Origin: Alphaproteobacteria bacterium
Lineage (GTDB): Bacteria > Pseudomonadota > Alphaproteobacteria > Micavibrionales > CSBR16-224
Direction: 5' to 3'
Assembly: GCA_007116755.1 (NCBI GenBank)
Contig: SKHU01000267.1
Location: forward strand, 1-5,043
DNA length: 5,043 nt
Shown here: positions 1 through 5,043 of the stretch, piece by piece
How the letters are laid out: each line of letters starts with the position of its first letter
Numbering within the stretch: the stretch's first letter is position 1
Notes under the pieces: generated by a model
Told to the model about the DNA's origin: nothing
The model's database searches: none
The model's input: only the letters and a program-made list of their open reading frames with translations
Translations under genes and position numbers: made by a program

Positions 1-185
1 AGCTCGTCCTTCAGCATCTCCATATCGTTTTTTTCGACCGCCTCGGCGACCTCATAGGCCTCTTCAACCGTATAGGGGGCAATGGTTTTAAAATTCTGCT
101 CCAGATCCCACGGGCAGCCGCCGTCAGGATCGCGCAGCTGCGCCATAATCTCCAGCAACCGCTCTATTTGCGTCTTTTGGGACAT
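1..185 (-). CDS. mazG: MazG, nucleoside triphosphate pyrophosphohydrolase (N-terminal part; cut by window edge)
   Basis: Minus-strand reading from an ATG at 185-183 gives 61 residues that run off the left edge without a stop. The residues CPWDLEQ (24-30) and APYTVEEAYEV (36-46) are the signature N-terminal motifs of MazG; the acidic residues E41, E42 and E45 belong to the EExxE metal-binding helix of this all-alpha NTP pyrophosphatase fold. The family hydrolyses NTPs and dNTPs to NMP and pyrophosphate and is linked to removal of aberrant nucleotides and, in some bacteria, to control of the MazEF/ppGpp response. The start is supported by a purine-rich AAGAGAG just upstream of the ATG. The gene is divergent from the cytidine deaminase gene. 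Only the first domain is visible, so I cannot tell whether the usual second MazG domain is present. Confidence 0.9.
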   Translation of the reverse strand, partial: MSQKTQIERLLEIMAQLRDPDGGCPWDLEQNFKTIAPYTVEEAYEVAEAVEKNDMEMLKDE

Positions 186-216
186 GTTTTTCTCTCTTTG
201 ATAATTTTGGCCTTGT

Positions 217-245
217 GTTATAGCCCGTCTTGCCGCCGCATGCAA
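217..245 (-). promoter_or_regulatory. Candidate sigma70-type promoter for mazG
   Basis: On the minus strand TTGCAT (245-240) and TATAAC (222-217) are separated by exactly 17 bp, about 32 bp ahead of the mazG start codon. The -10 matches the consensus in five of six positions, but the -35 matches only in TTG. This is a pattern match and nothing more. The -35 overlaps one copy of a short direct repeat (238-260). Confidence 0.35.
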
Positions 246-260
246 ACCCTGCATGTAAAC
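238..260. repeat. Short tandem direct repeat in the mazG/cdd divergent gap
   Basis: GCATGCAAAC (238-247) and GCATGTAAAC (251-260) are two 10-bp copies that differ at one base and start 13 bp apart. They lie between the divergent mazG and cytidine deaminase genes and overlap the candidate mazG -35 element. They could be a paired protein-binding site, but a chance repeat this short cannot be excluded. Confidence 0.4.
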
Positions 261-275
261 AATGAAAAGACAGGC

Positions 276-305
276 TTGTTTCCCGACGGGATAAAACGCT
301 AAAAT
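276..305 (+). promoter_or_regulatory. Candidate promoter for the plus-strand cluster starting at the cytidine deaminase gene
   Basis: TTGTTT (276-281) and TAAAAT (300-305) are 18 bp apart and sit about 34 bp before the ATG at 340. The -10-like hexamer matches TATAAT at five of six positions; the -35 is weak. The stretch after it is very A-rich and contains a Shine-Dalgarno-like AAAAGGA at about 323-329. Confidence 0.3.
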
Positions 306-339
306 AACAGAAAAAACAAAGAAAAAGGATCAAATATAT

Positions 340-765
340 ATGGCAGATGATGCGGAGTTAATTAAACGCGCACACGGCGTAACACATGACAGGCAGCTTT
401 CCCCCTCAGCCGAAGCCGGCGGTGTCGGCGCAGCATTGTTGACGGGAAACGGAAAAATCTATACCGGCGTTTGTATAGACACGGCCTGCAGCATGGGATA
501 TTGCGCAGAGCATAACGCCATCGGCACGATGATTACGGAAGGGGAGAGCAAAATTATTGCCATTGTTGCCGTTGATGACGAAGGGCGCATTCTTCCCCCC
601 TGCGGCCGCTGCCGTGAATTTATTTATCAGATCGACCCGTATAACAGCAATACGCGCGTAATTTTGCCGGGTGGGCGCGTCAAATCCATCTCCGAACTTT
701 TGCCCGAACATTGGCGCGAAGATAAAACCGCGCGCGAACTGGCGGAAAACTCTTCAAAAGGGTAG
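340..765 (+). CDS. Cytidine deaminase family protein (zinc-dependent nucleoside deaminase)
   Basis: The 141-residue product carries the cytidine deaminase zinc site: CAEHNAI with zinc ligand C55 and the proton-shuttling E57, followed by PPCGRC, with C88 and C91 completing the site. Family members deaminate cytidine or deoxycytidine to the uridine form in the cytosol for pyrimidine salvage. The length fits the short tetrameric class. The CAEHNAI/PPCGRCREFIYQI wording is closer to a sub-group that also resembles blasticidin-S deaminase than to typical Cdd (CAERTAL/PCGACRQ), so the true substrate is less certain and I give no symbol. The ATG at 340 has a Shine-Dalgarno-like AAAAGGA about 10 nt upstream. 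It is the first gene of a tight plus-strand group: the next gene begins 38 nt after its TAG. Confidence 0.9.
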   Translation: MADDAELIKRAHGVTHDRQLSPSAEAGGVGAALLTGNGKIYTGVCIDTACSMGYCAEHNAIGTMITEGESKIIAIVAVDDEGRILPPCGRCREFIYQIDPYNSNTRVILPGGRVKSISELLPEHWREDKTARELAENSSKG

Positions 766-803
766 AATGGTCATCACAGAGTATAAGGAACAAGAGCAAA
801 ACA

Positions 804-1592
804 ATGGCCGGACACAAAACAAAACACCGCATTTCATGGCTGTTTCTGGCTGTGCTGCTGATTGCTGGCGGTTTTTCAGGCGCGGCGCAGGGGATGGGTT
901 ATAACCCGCCGCGCACGGAATCGCCGCTTCCCGACGTTAAAATCAATGTTTTCCCGCGGCTGAAAGCCGATGTGGAAGAACGCGGCTTTCGCTGGGGTGA
1001 TCCGGTTTTTCTGCGCATTTTCAAAGAGGAGAAAATGCTGGAGCTGTGGATTAAAAACCCCGACAGATCAGGACGTTACAGCCTTTACAAAAGTTACGGA
1101 ATTTGCCGGCATTCCGGCAATCTGGGGCCAAAACTGCGCGAGGGCGACAAACAGGCACCTGAAGGATTTTATACCGTACCGCAAGAAATGCTGCACCCGA
1201 GAAGCCGGTTTCATCTGGCGCTTAATCTCGGCTATCCGAACGAATATGATGCGGCGCATGGGCGTACAGGCAGTTTTCTGATGATTCACGGCAAATGCAC
1301 CTCCAAAGGCTGCTTTGCAATGAATGACAGAAATATCGAGGAAATCTATCTTCTGTCCGAAGCGGCGCTGGAAAAAGGCCAGCCGGTCGTGCCTGTGCAT
1401 ATTTTCCCGTTCAGACTGGAGGGAGAAAGGCTGTATGCGCGGCGGAATCATAAATGGTTCCCGTTCTGGGAAAATCTGCGTGAAGGCTACGAGTATTTCG
1501 AACAGCACAGACGCCCGCCGGAAATGGCCATGTATGACGGCCGCTATGTCATTGCCGGACAATCCCGCCATGCCGGTTCGGGAATACGCTGA
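804..1592 (+). CDS. Exported L,D-transpeptidase-fold (YkuD) protein of the YafK/DpaA type
   Basis: The 262-residue product starts with a Sec-type signal: basic KTKHR, then a hydrophobic stretch (residues 12-28), with a plausible cleavage after GAA (26-28). The catalytic YkuD motif is HGKCTSKGC at 162-170, with H162, S167 and nucleophile C170. It is preceded by the diagnostic YafK-like blocks GPKLREGDKQAPEGFY (108-123) and LNLGYPNEYDAAHGRTGSF (140-158). In Escherichia coli the YafK protein (DpaA/LdtF) cleaves the link between peptidoglycan and Braun lipoprotein rather than making crosslinks, so this protein probably acts on peptidoglycan in the periplasm; the exact reaction is inferred. The C-terminal part (about 205-262) is charged and aromatic-rich and looks less conserved. 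AAGGA lies at 785-789, 14 nt before the ATG, a rather long spacing. The NUDIX gene starts 18 nt after the stop. Confidence 0.92.
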   Translation: MAGHKTKHRISWLFLAVLLIAGGFSGAAQGMGYNPPRTESPLPDVKINVFPRLKADVEERGFRWGDPVFLRIFKEEKMLELWIKNPDRSGRYSLYKSYGICRHSGNLGPKLREGDKQAPEGFYTVPQEMLHPRSRFHLALNLGYPNEYDAAHGRTGSFLMIHGKCTSKGCFAMNDRNIEEIYLLSEAALEKGQPVVPVHIFPFRLEGERLYARRNHKWFPFWENLREGYEYFEQHRRPPEMAMYDGRYVIAGQSRHAGSGIR

Positions 1593-1610
1593 AAATTTGG
1601 GGGATAGGGG

Positions 1611-2150
1611 ATGGATTTGAAGACGATAAGGCCGGTTGATATAACGCAGGCGGATTTATCCGCTTTTTCAGCGCATCTTGCCGATTGCGTTATCCTCACG
1701 CATGATAACAGACTTTTGATGCAGCAGCGACCGCTGGATTGGGGCAGCTCTCCGGGATGTTTGACAACATTCGGCGGTCATGTCGATCCCGGTGAAACAC
1801 CGCTGGACGGTTTGGTGCGAGAATTGAAAGAAGAACTCGGAGCGGATGTCGAGGCCAAAGAGGCGGTATTTATAGGTGCCGTAAGCGAAGATTGGACAAA
1901 CCATTCGGAACTGGTGCATGTTTATTTCTGGCATGATAAAAAAAAACTATTACAGGATGTTATGAAGCCGAGCCGCGTTTTTATGACCGTCTTGATGATG
2001 CTCTGGCGCATCCGAAAATTATGGATTACGCAAAATGGGCGTTGCATCAGTGCCGTACGCGCGGGTTTCTTGACTGTGTCATGGATAAGCCCGATACAAA
2101 GTCCCGTGCCGGAAAACCGAAAACGCAAATGTAATTTTATAATTGAATGA
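1611..2150 (+). CDS. NUDIX hydrolase, reading frame shifted after the Nudix box
   Basis: The complete Nudix box GX5EX7REUXEEXG occupies residues 56-77: G56, E62, and the REL-K-EELG core with R70, E71, E74 and E75 as the metal-binding helix. Such enzymes hydrolyse nucleoside diphosphates linked to another group; the substrate here is unknown. A strong GGGGGA ribosome-binding site (1599-1604) sits 6 nt before the ATG. Residues 1-112 look normal. After the A9 run at 1938-1946 the frame encodes 67 residues of atypical composition, while the -1 frame gives a convincing family C-terminus ending at TAA 2132-2134. The intact product would be about 174 residues. The coordinates given are of the open frame as sequenced. 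Decay, a sequencing error, or slippage at the A9 run are all possible. Confidence 0.85.
   Translation: MDLKTIRPVDITQADLSAFSAHLADCVILTHDNRLLMQQRPLDWGSSPGCLTTFGGHVDPGETPLDGLVRELKEELGADVEAKEAVFIGAVSEDWTNHSELVHVYFWHDKKKLLQDVMKPSRVFMTVLMMLWRIRKLWITQNGRCISAVRAGFLTVSWISPIQSPVPENRKRKCNFIIE
1946..2134 (+). pseudogene. Displaced C-terminal coding segment of the NUDIX hydrolase (-1 frame)
   Basis: Starting with the last A of the A9 run, the -1 frame reads TITGCYEAEPRFYDRLDDAL followed by AHPKIMDYAKWALHQC and ends at a TAA. This segment of 62 residues has balanced protein-like composition and the look of a helical end of a NUDIX domain. It joins exactly to residue 112 of the upstream frame if one A is added (A10) or if the ribosome slips back by one on A-AAA-AAA. 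It has no start codon or ribosome-binding site of its own at the junction, so it is best read as part of the gene beginning at 1611. The link to the upstream frame is inferred from sequence character; no alignment was run. Confidence 0.78.
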
Positions 2151-2151
2151 A

Positions 2152-2641
2152 ATGCAGGATAAAATAAAATCGTTGTATCAATCCGGAAACGCGGAAGACA
2201 GACGGGCATGTCTGGAACTTCTTGATCGCCAATTGAAACGCGCGCCTGATGATGCGGAAGCGTGGTACAGAAAAGCCTGCTGCCATGATTTCCTGGGGGG
2301 AAGAGCAGGCGGCAGAACCCTGCTACAGACGCTGTTACGAAACCGGATGGGACAATCTTCCGGAAACGGAACAAAAATTCTTTTTTATCGGCTATGGCAG
2401 CACATTGCGGAACAATCTGAAGTATGACGAAGCGATTGCCGTATTTCCTGAAGACCCCGCGTTGCAAATGTTTCTTGCTCTGGCGCATTACTCCAATCAA
2501 GAAAACAAAGAGGCGGCTGAAATTTTGTTTCGAACGTGTCTGAGTACAACAGAAGAAAAGCTTGGCGGCTTTGAAAAGCCCTTGCGCTGGTATGTAGAAA
2601 ATCTACACGATTATCCGAAAAGGGGTGCGGCGAAAACTTGA
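2152..2641 (+). pseudogene. TPR_5-like tetratricopeptide repeat protein, broken by a one-base insertion
   Basis: From ATG 2152 (or TTG 2143, same frame) the first 49 residues include a TPR-like helix pair, APDDAEAWYRKACCHDFLG. In the G6 run at 2295-2300 the frame is lost: the original frame degenerates and stops at 2425-2427, while the next frame continues with GEEQAAEPCYRRCYETGW and YGSTLRNNLKYDEA and ends at TGA 2639-2641. Removing one G joins them into about 162 residues. The pattern of GSTLRNNLKYDEA, then FPEDPALQMFLALAHYSNQ, is typical of small bacterial TPR_5 proteins, which are presumed scaffolds of unknown partner. No signal peptide or membrane segment is visible. The ribosome-binding site is weak. 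It follows the NUDIX gene by 17 nt from that gene's restored stop, suggesting cotranscription. The mutation may be real or a homopolymer error. Confidence 0.8.
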
Positions 2642-2689
2642 GAAATTTTTGCCGTATGAAACAGCATCTTAATTGGGCAGCTTAATTTG

Positions 2690-2703
2690 ATAATATATAT
2701 TAT
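2690..2703. repeat. 14-bp perfect AT-only palindrome
   Basis: ATAATATATATTAT is its own reverse complement. It lies in the gap between the convergent TPR gene and clpX. AT-only palindromes arise easily by chance in such sequence and no gene start is convincingly associated with it, so no function is assigned. Confidence 0.4.
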
Positions 2704-2785
2704 GGAAAATATTATGCGTTTCTCAAAAGAGGGGGCTTATGCCGGGTTTTCCTTGCTTTTGCGTGCAGCTTTCAAATGAAAGGCA

Positions 2786-2826
2786 AATAAAAAACGCAAT
2801 ACAATTAAAGTACCGCGTTTTTTATT
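2786..2826. terminator. Probable bidirectional intrinsic terminator between the TPR gene and clpX
   Basis: AATAAAAAACGC (2786-2797) and GCGTTTTTTATT (2815-2826) form a perfect 12-bp inverted repeat around a 17-nt loop. The six T residues on the 3' arm, and six A on the 5' arm which become T on the other strand, give a U-run in either direction. The site lies 32 nt past the clpX stop and about 145 nt past the TPR stop, just where two convergent transcripts should end. The GC core is only 3 bp, so efficiency may be modest. Confidence 0.6.
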
Positions 2827-2857
2827 CAATCTGCAATGTTATCAAAGCTAATAAAAT

Positions 2858-4216
2858 CTATGAGGCGGCCTGACTTCCGGATTCTGTGTCATCATCATCC
2901 TCGTCAGCGTCGTCTGCTTCTTTCAGCTTTGCGTCCTTTTCTTTGTCTTTTTTCTTCTTTGCGGCTTTCTTTTTGTCGCTATAGACAAAAAGCGGCTGTG
3001 TCTCGTTTTTAACATGTTCGGCCTTGACGATGACTTCCTCGACATTTTCCTCGGTGGGAAGATCGTACATCGTATCCAGCAACAAAGACTCCATGATCGA
3101 GCGCAAGCCGCGCGCGCCGGTTTTACGTTCAATCGCTTTTTTGGCGATTTCGTTCAGCGCACCATCTTCAAATGTCAGCTTGGCATCTTCCATTTCAAAC
3201 AAACGCTGATACTGTTTGACCAGCGCGTTTTTCGGCTCGGTCAGAATCGATACCAGCGCATCTTCATCCAGATCCTCCAGCGTTGCCAGAACCGGCAGAC
3301 GGCCGATAAATTCCGGAATCAGGCCGAAACGCATCAAATCTTCCGGCTGAACTTCTTTGAGAATGGCTCCGACCCGACGATCATCCGGCCCCTGCACATC
3401 CGCACCGAAACCGACCGTCATATCGCGGCCGCGCTGGGAAATAACCTTATCCAGCCCTGCAAACGCACCGCCGCAGATAAAGAGAATATTGGTGGTATCA
3501 ACCTGCAGAAACTCCTGCTGCGGATGCTTGCGTCCGCCTTGCGGCGGAACCGAGGCAACCGTGCCTTCCATCAGTTTCAACAGCGCCTGCTGTACACCTT
3601 CACCCGACACATCGCGTGTAATCGACGGATTATCGGATTTGCGGCTAACCTTGTCGATCTCATCAATATAGACAATACCGCGCTGTGCGCGCTCGACATT
3701 GTAATCCGAAGCCTGCAACAGCTTCAAAACGATATTTTCAACATCCTCACCGACATAACCGGCCTCGGTCAGCGTCGTGGCATCGGCCATGGTGAACGGA
3801 ACGTCGAGAATCCGCGCTAGCGTCTGCGCCAGCAGCGTTTTACCGCAACCGGTCGGACCGATCAGCAGGATATTGGATTTCGAAATCTCGACATCCGCAT
3901 TGCGCTGGATTTCCTCAAGACGTTTATAATGATTGTGAACCGCAACGGAAAGAACGCGCTTGGCACGTTTCTGACCGATAACGTAATCATCCAGAACCTT
4001 GTTGATCTCCGCCGGAGCCGGAACGCCGTCCCGGTCGGATTTGACCAGCTGGCTTTTATCCTCTTCCTGAATGATGTCCGTGCAAAGCTCGACGCATTCA
4101 TTGCAGATAAATACGTTGGGGCCGGCAATCAGTTTGCGTACCTCGTGCTGGCTTTTGCCGCAGAAGGAACAATAAAGTGTATTTTTCGAGTCGCCCGAAC
4201 CTGATGTTTTGCTCAT
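2858..4216 (-). CDS. clpX: ClpX, ATP-dependent unfoldase subunit of the ClpXP protease
   Basis: This is a complete 452-residue ClpX. The N-terminal zinc-binding domain has C16, C19, C38 and C41. The AAA+ module shows Walker A GPTGCGKT (120-127), pore loop GYVG (153-156), Walker B IVYIDEID (181-188), the RKH loop (229-231), arginine finger R306 in EFIGR, and sensor-2 R369 in GARGLR. The hexamer unfolds tagged proteins in the cytosol and feeds them to ClpP. The ClpP-docking loop reads VGF (268-270) where most ClpX have IGF, a conservative change. After residue 413 comes a 39-residue tail: 11 Lys between 415 and 432, then 10 Asp/Glu between 433 and 445, longer than the short E. coli end. The start ATG follows a purine-rich AAAGGTAAGTAAAGAA leader. 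No clpP is adjacent; the divergent neighbour is sufE. Confidence 0.98.
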   Translation of the reverse strand: MSKTSGSGDSKNTLYCSFCGKSQHEVRKLIAGPNVFICNECVELCTDIIQEEDKSQLVKSDRDGVPAPAEINKVLDDYVIGQKRAKRVLSVAVHNHYKRLEEIQRNADVEISKSNILLIGPTGCGKTLLAQTLARILDVPFTMADATTLTEAGYVGEDVENIVLKLLQASDYNVERAQRGIVYIDEIDKVSRKSDNPSITRDVSGEGVQQALLKLMEGTVASVPPQGGRKHPQQEFLQVDTTNILFICGGAFAGLDKVISQRGRDMTVGFGADVQGPDDRRVGAILKEVQPEDLMRFGLIPEFIGRLPVLATLEDLDEDALVSILTEPKNALVKQYQRLFEMEDAKLTFEDGALNEIAKKAIERKTGARGLRSIMESLLLDTMYDLPTEENVEEVIVKAEHVKNETQPLFVYSDKKKAAKKKKDKEKDAKLKEADDADEDDDDTESGSQAAS

Positions 4217-4298
4217 TTTTTCTTTACTTACCTTTTTTTGTCTTCATAATGGCCGTGGCTTTTATTTGGTTTGGTAAGCATCGGCCTTCTTATACCCA

Positions 4299-4327
4299 AG
4301 AATAGAACAGTCATTCTGACTTGCCAA
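4299..4327 (-). promoter_or_regulatory. Candidate clpX promoter
   Basis: On the minus strand TTGGCA (4327-4322, five of six matches to TTGACA) and TATTCT (4304-4299, four of six matches) are separated by 17 bp. The leader to the clpX ATG would be about 75-80 nt. No heat-shock (sigma32) consensus was seen. The 13-bp dyad at 4309-4321 lies inside the spacer. Confidence 0.35.
4309..4321. promoter_or_regulatory. Small dyad AGTCA-N3-TGACT in the clpX/sufE divergent gap
   Basis: AGTCA (4309-4313) and TGACT (4317-4321) are perfect inverted 5-bp arms separated by TTC. The site falls between the candidate -35 and -10 of clpX and upstream of sufE, the position expected of an operator. I do not recognise the regulator, and arms of 5 bp can occur by chance. 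Confidence 0.3.
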
Positions 4328-4381
4328 CTCCAAAAGTAAAGAAAAAAGATAAATATATTCTAAAGAATCCCGCAGAAATTG

Positions 4382-4798
4382 ATGAAAATGACGATTGAGG
4401 AATTACTGGAGAATTTTACGCTTTTCGAGGATTGGGAAGACAGGTACCGTTATTTGATTGAACTCGGCAATACTCTGCCGCCCCTGCCGGAAAAATATAA
4501 AACCGACACACACAAGGTCGAGGGCTGCACATCGCAGGTCTGGATGGTGTTTACACCGACGAAAGACGGGAAATTTGATTTTCTGGCCGACAGCGACGCA
4601 CATATCGTCCGCGGTCTTATTGCCATTCTGCGAATCCTTTACGCCGGAAAAACGGCGGAAGAAATAAAGAAATACGATATTGAAGAGATTTTCACGACGC
4701 TCGGCCTTCAGCAGCATTTAAGTGTCAACCGCCGCAACGGGTTTTATGCGATGGTCGGCCGTTTGCAGCAGGCTTTCTCGGCACATCAAACGACATAG
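4382..4798 (+). CDS. sufE: SufE, cysteine desulfuration protein (sulfur acceptor for SufS)
   Basis: The 138-residue product has the SufE layout: an N-terminal helix MTIEELLENF, then WEDRYRYLIELG (18-29), LPPLPEKYK (32-40), and the active-site loop KVEGCTSQVWM with C49 as the sulfur-accepting cysteine. SufE takes persulfide sulfur from the cysteine desulfurase SufS and passes it to the SufBCD scaffold for Fe-S cluster assembly in the cytosol. No other suf gene is in the window, so it stands alone here. Three in-frame starts are close together (TTG 4379, ATG 4382, ATG 4388) and none has a clear Shine-Dalgarno sequence; the 4388 start, giving MTIEEL, is equally reasonable. It is divergent from clpX across about 165 bp. 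No terminator is seen between it and the tRNA gene. Confidence 0.94.
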   Translation: MKMTIEELLENFTLFEDWEDRYRYLIELGNTLPPLPEKYKTDTHKVEGCTSQVWMVFTPTKDGKFDFLADSDAHIVRGLIAILRILYAGKTAEEIKKYDIEEIFTTLGLQQHLSVNRRNGFYAMVGRLQQAFSAHQTT

Positions 4799-4806
4799 CA
4801 TATAAT
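4778..4806 (+). promoter_or_regulatory. Candidate promoter of tRNA-Pro
   Basis: A perfect TATAAT lies at 4801-4806, 17 bp after TCGGCA (4778-4783, four of six matches to TTGACA), which is inside the 3' end of sufE. A transcript starting about 7 bp later would have a leader of roughly 40 nt before the tRNA. The perfect -10 makes this the best promoter match in the window, but it is still only a pattern match. Confidence 0.42.
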
Positions 4807-4852
4807 TTTCTGGACAGAAGAACAAAAAAACAGTAGTTTCCACTGGTCACAC

Positions 4853-4931
<79 letters not shown>

Positions 4932-4933
4932 TG

Positions 4934-5043
4934 CTATTTTTCCGGTAAAAGCTCTGCTTCGATTTTCTCTTTCAGCAACCGGAATGTTTTTTCAAACACC
5001 GCATCAATCTCATCTTCCGTGCCTTTTGCAATGACCGGGTCGG
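4934..5043 (-). CDS. C-terminal 35 residues of a protein resembling low-molecular-weight phosphatase/ArsC-type arsenate reductase (cut by window edge)
   Basis: The minus strand is open from the right edge to TAG at 4936-4934 and reads DPVIAKGTEDEIDAVFEKTF followed by RLLKEKIEAELLPEK. The pattern DP-x3-x-GT/S-x2-E-x4-F-x5-LxxxI is how the low-molecular-weight tyrosine phosphatase fold, including LMWP-type arsenate reductases, usually ends: a DPA(A/V)xEG loop followed by a last helix. The catalytic P-loop CX5R lies outside the window, so the enzyme class cannot be confirmed. The gene converges on the tRNA gene, with only 4 nt between its stop and the CCA end, and no terminator hairpin is seen between them. 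Confidence 0.5.
   Translation of the reverse strand, partial: DPVIAKGTEDEIDAVFEKTFRLLKEKIEAELLPEK

Noticed and set aside
124..333. Minus-strand open frame of 69 codons over the mazG start and upstream gap
   Set aside because: It overlaps the well-supported mazG N-terminus in another frame and the promoter region.
671..904. Plus-strand open frame of 77 codons bridging the deaminase and transpeptidase-fold genes
   Set aside because: It overlaps both well-supported genes in a different frame, with no motif of its own.
1068..1571. Minus-strand open frame of 167 codons opposite the YafK-type gene
   Set aside because: It lies entirely within a gene with clear catalytic motifs on the other strand and shows no motif or start signal.
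1922..2500. Minus-strand open frame of 192 codons across the NUDIX and TPR region
   Set aside because: It spans both homopolymer breaks, but the plus strand gives recognisable NUDIX and TPR families when read with one-base corrections, while the minus-strand product has no recognisable motif and no ribosome-binding site.
2702..2779. Small plus-strand open frame of 25 codons in the gap before the terminator
   Set aside because: It begins in the AT palindrome with no Shine-Dalgarno sequence and no recognisable motif; an open frame this short is expected by chance.
3014..3820. Plus-strand open frame of 268 codons opposite clpX
   Set aside because: It is the antisense shadow of a fully conserved clpX; its composition (rich in Arg, Gln, Phe, Ile) has no domain signature.

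Overview
The window looks like a chromosomal housekeeping segment from an alphaproteobacterium of moderate GC content with AT-rich intergenic gaps. The assignment rests on the wording of ClpX (for example LIPEFIGRLPVLATLEDLDE and ILTEPKNALVKQYQRLFEME), of SufE (WEDRYRYLIELG) and of MazG (CPWDLEQNF then IAPYTVEEAYEV). This was judged by eye, so no genus is proposed.

Layout: (1) On the minus strand at the left edge is the N-terminal 61 residues of MazG, a nucleoside triphosphate pyrophosphohydrolase. (2) Divergent from it, on the plus strand, is a compact set of four genes: a small cytidine deaminase (340-765), an exported YafK/DpaA-type L,D-transpeptidase-fold protein (804-1592), a NUDIX hydrolase (from 1611) and a TPR_5-like tetratricopeptide protein (2152-2641). 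The gaps are only 38, 18 and about 17 nt, so they probably form one transcript. (3) A gap of about 216 bp holds a strong inverted repeat that probably terminates transcription from both sides. (4) On the minus strand is clpX (2858-4216), complete, with an unusual Lys-rich then Asp/Glu-rich C-terminal tail. No clpP lies directly upstream; a divergent sufE (4382-4798) is there instead. (5) After sufE comes tRNA-Pro(UGG) with an encoded CCA end (4853-4929). (6) At the right edge, on the minus strand, are the last 35 codons of a gene that resembles the C-terminus of a low-molecular-weight phosphatase/ArsC-like protein.

The most notable observation is that the last two genes of the plus-strand cluster are each broken by a single-base length change in a homopolymer. 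The NUDIX gene has an A9 tract at 1938-1946, where A10 (or A7) would keep the frame. The TPR gene has a G6 tract at 2295-2300, where G5 would. In both cases the family-like C-terminus continues immediately in the neighbouring frame. The choices are real decay, sequencing or assembly error, or slippage that restores the frame; the sequence alone cannot decide.

Functionally, MazG, cytidine deaminase and the NUDIX enzyme all act on nucleotides or nucleotide-like compounds. The transpeptidase-fold protein works on peptidoglycan, ClpX on protein quality control, and SufE on Fe-S cluster assembly. I found no CRISPR array, insertion sequence, phage gene or clear sign of a new defence system.
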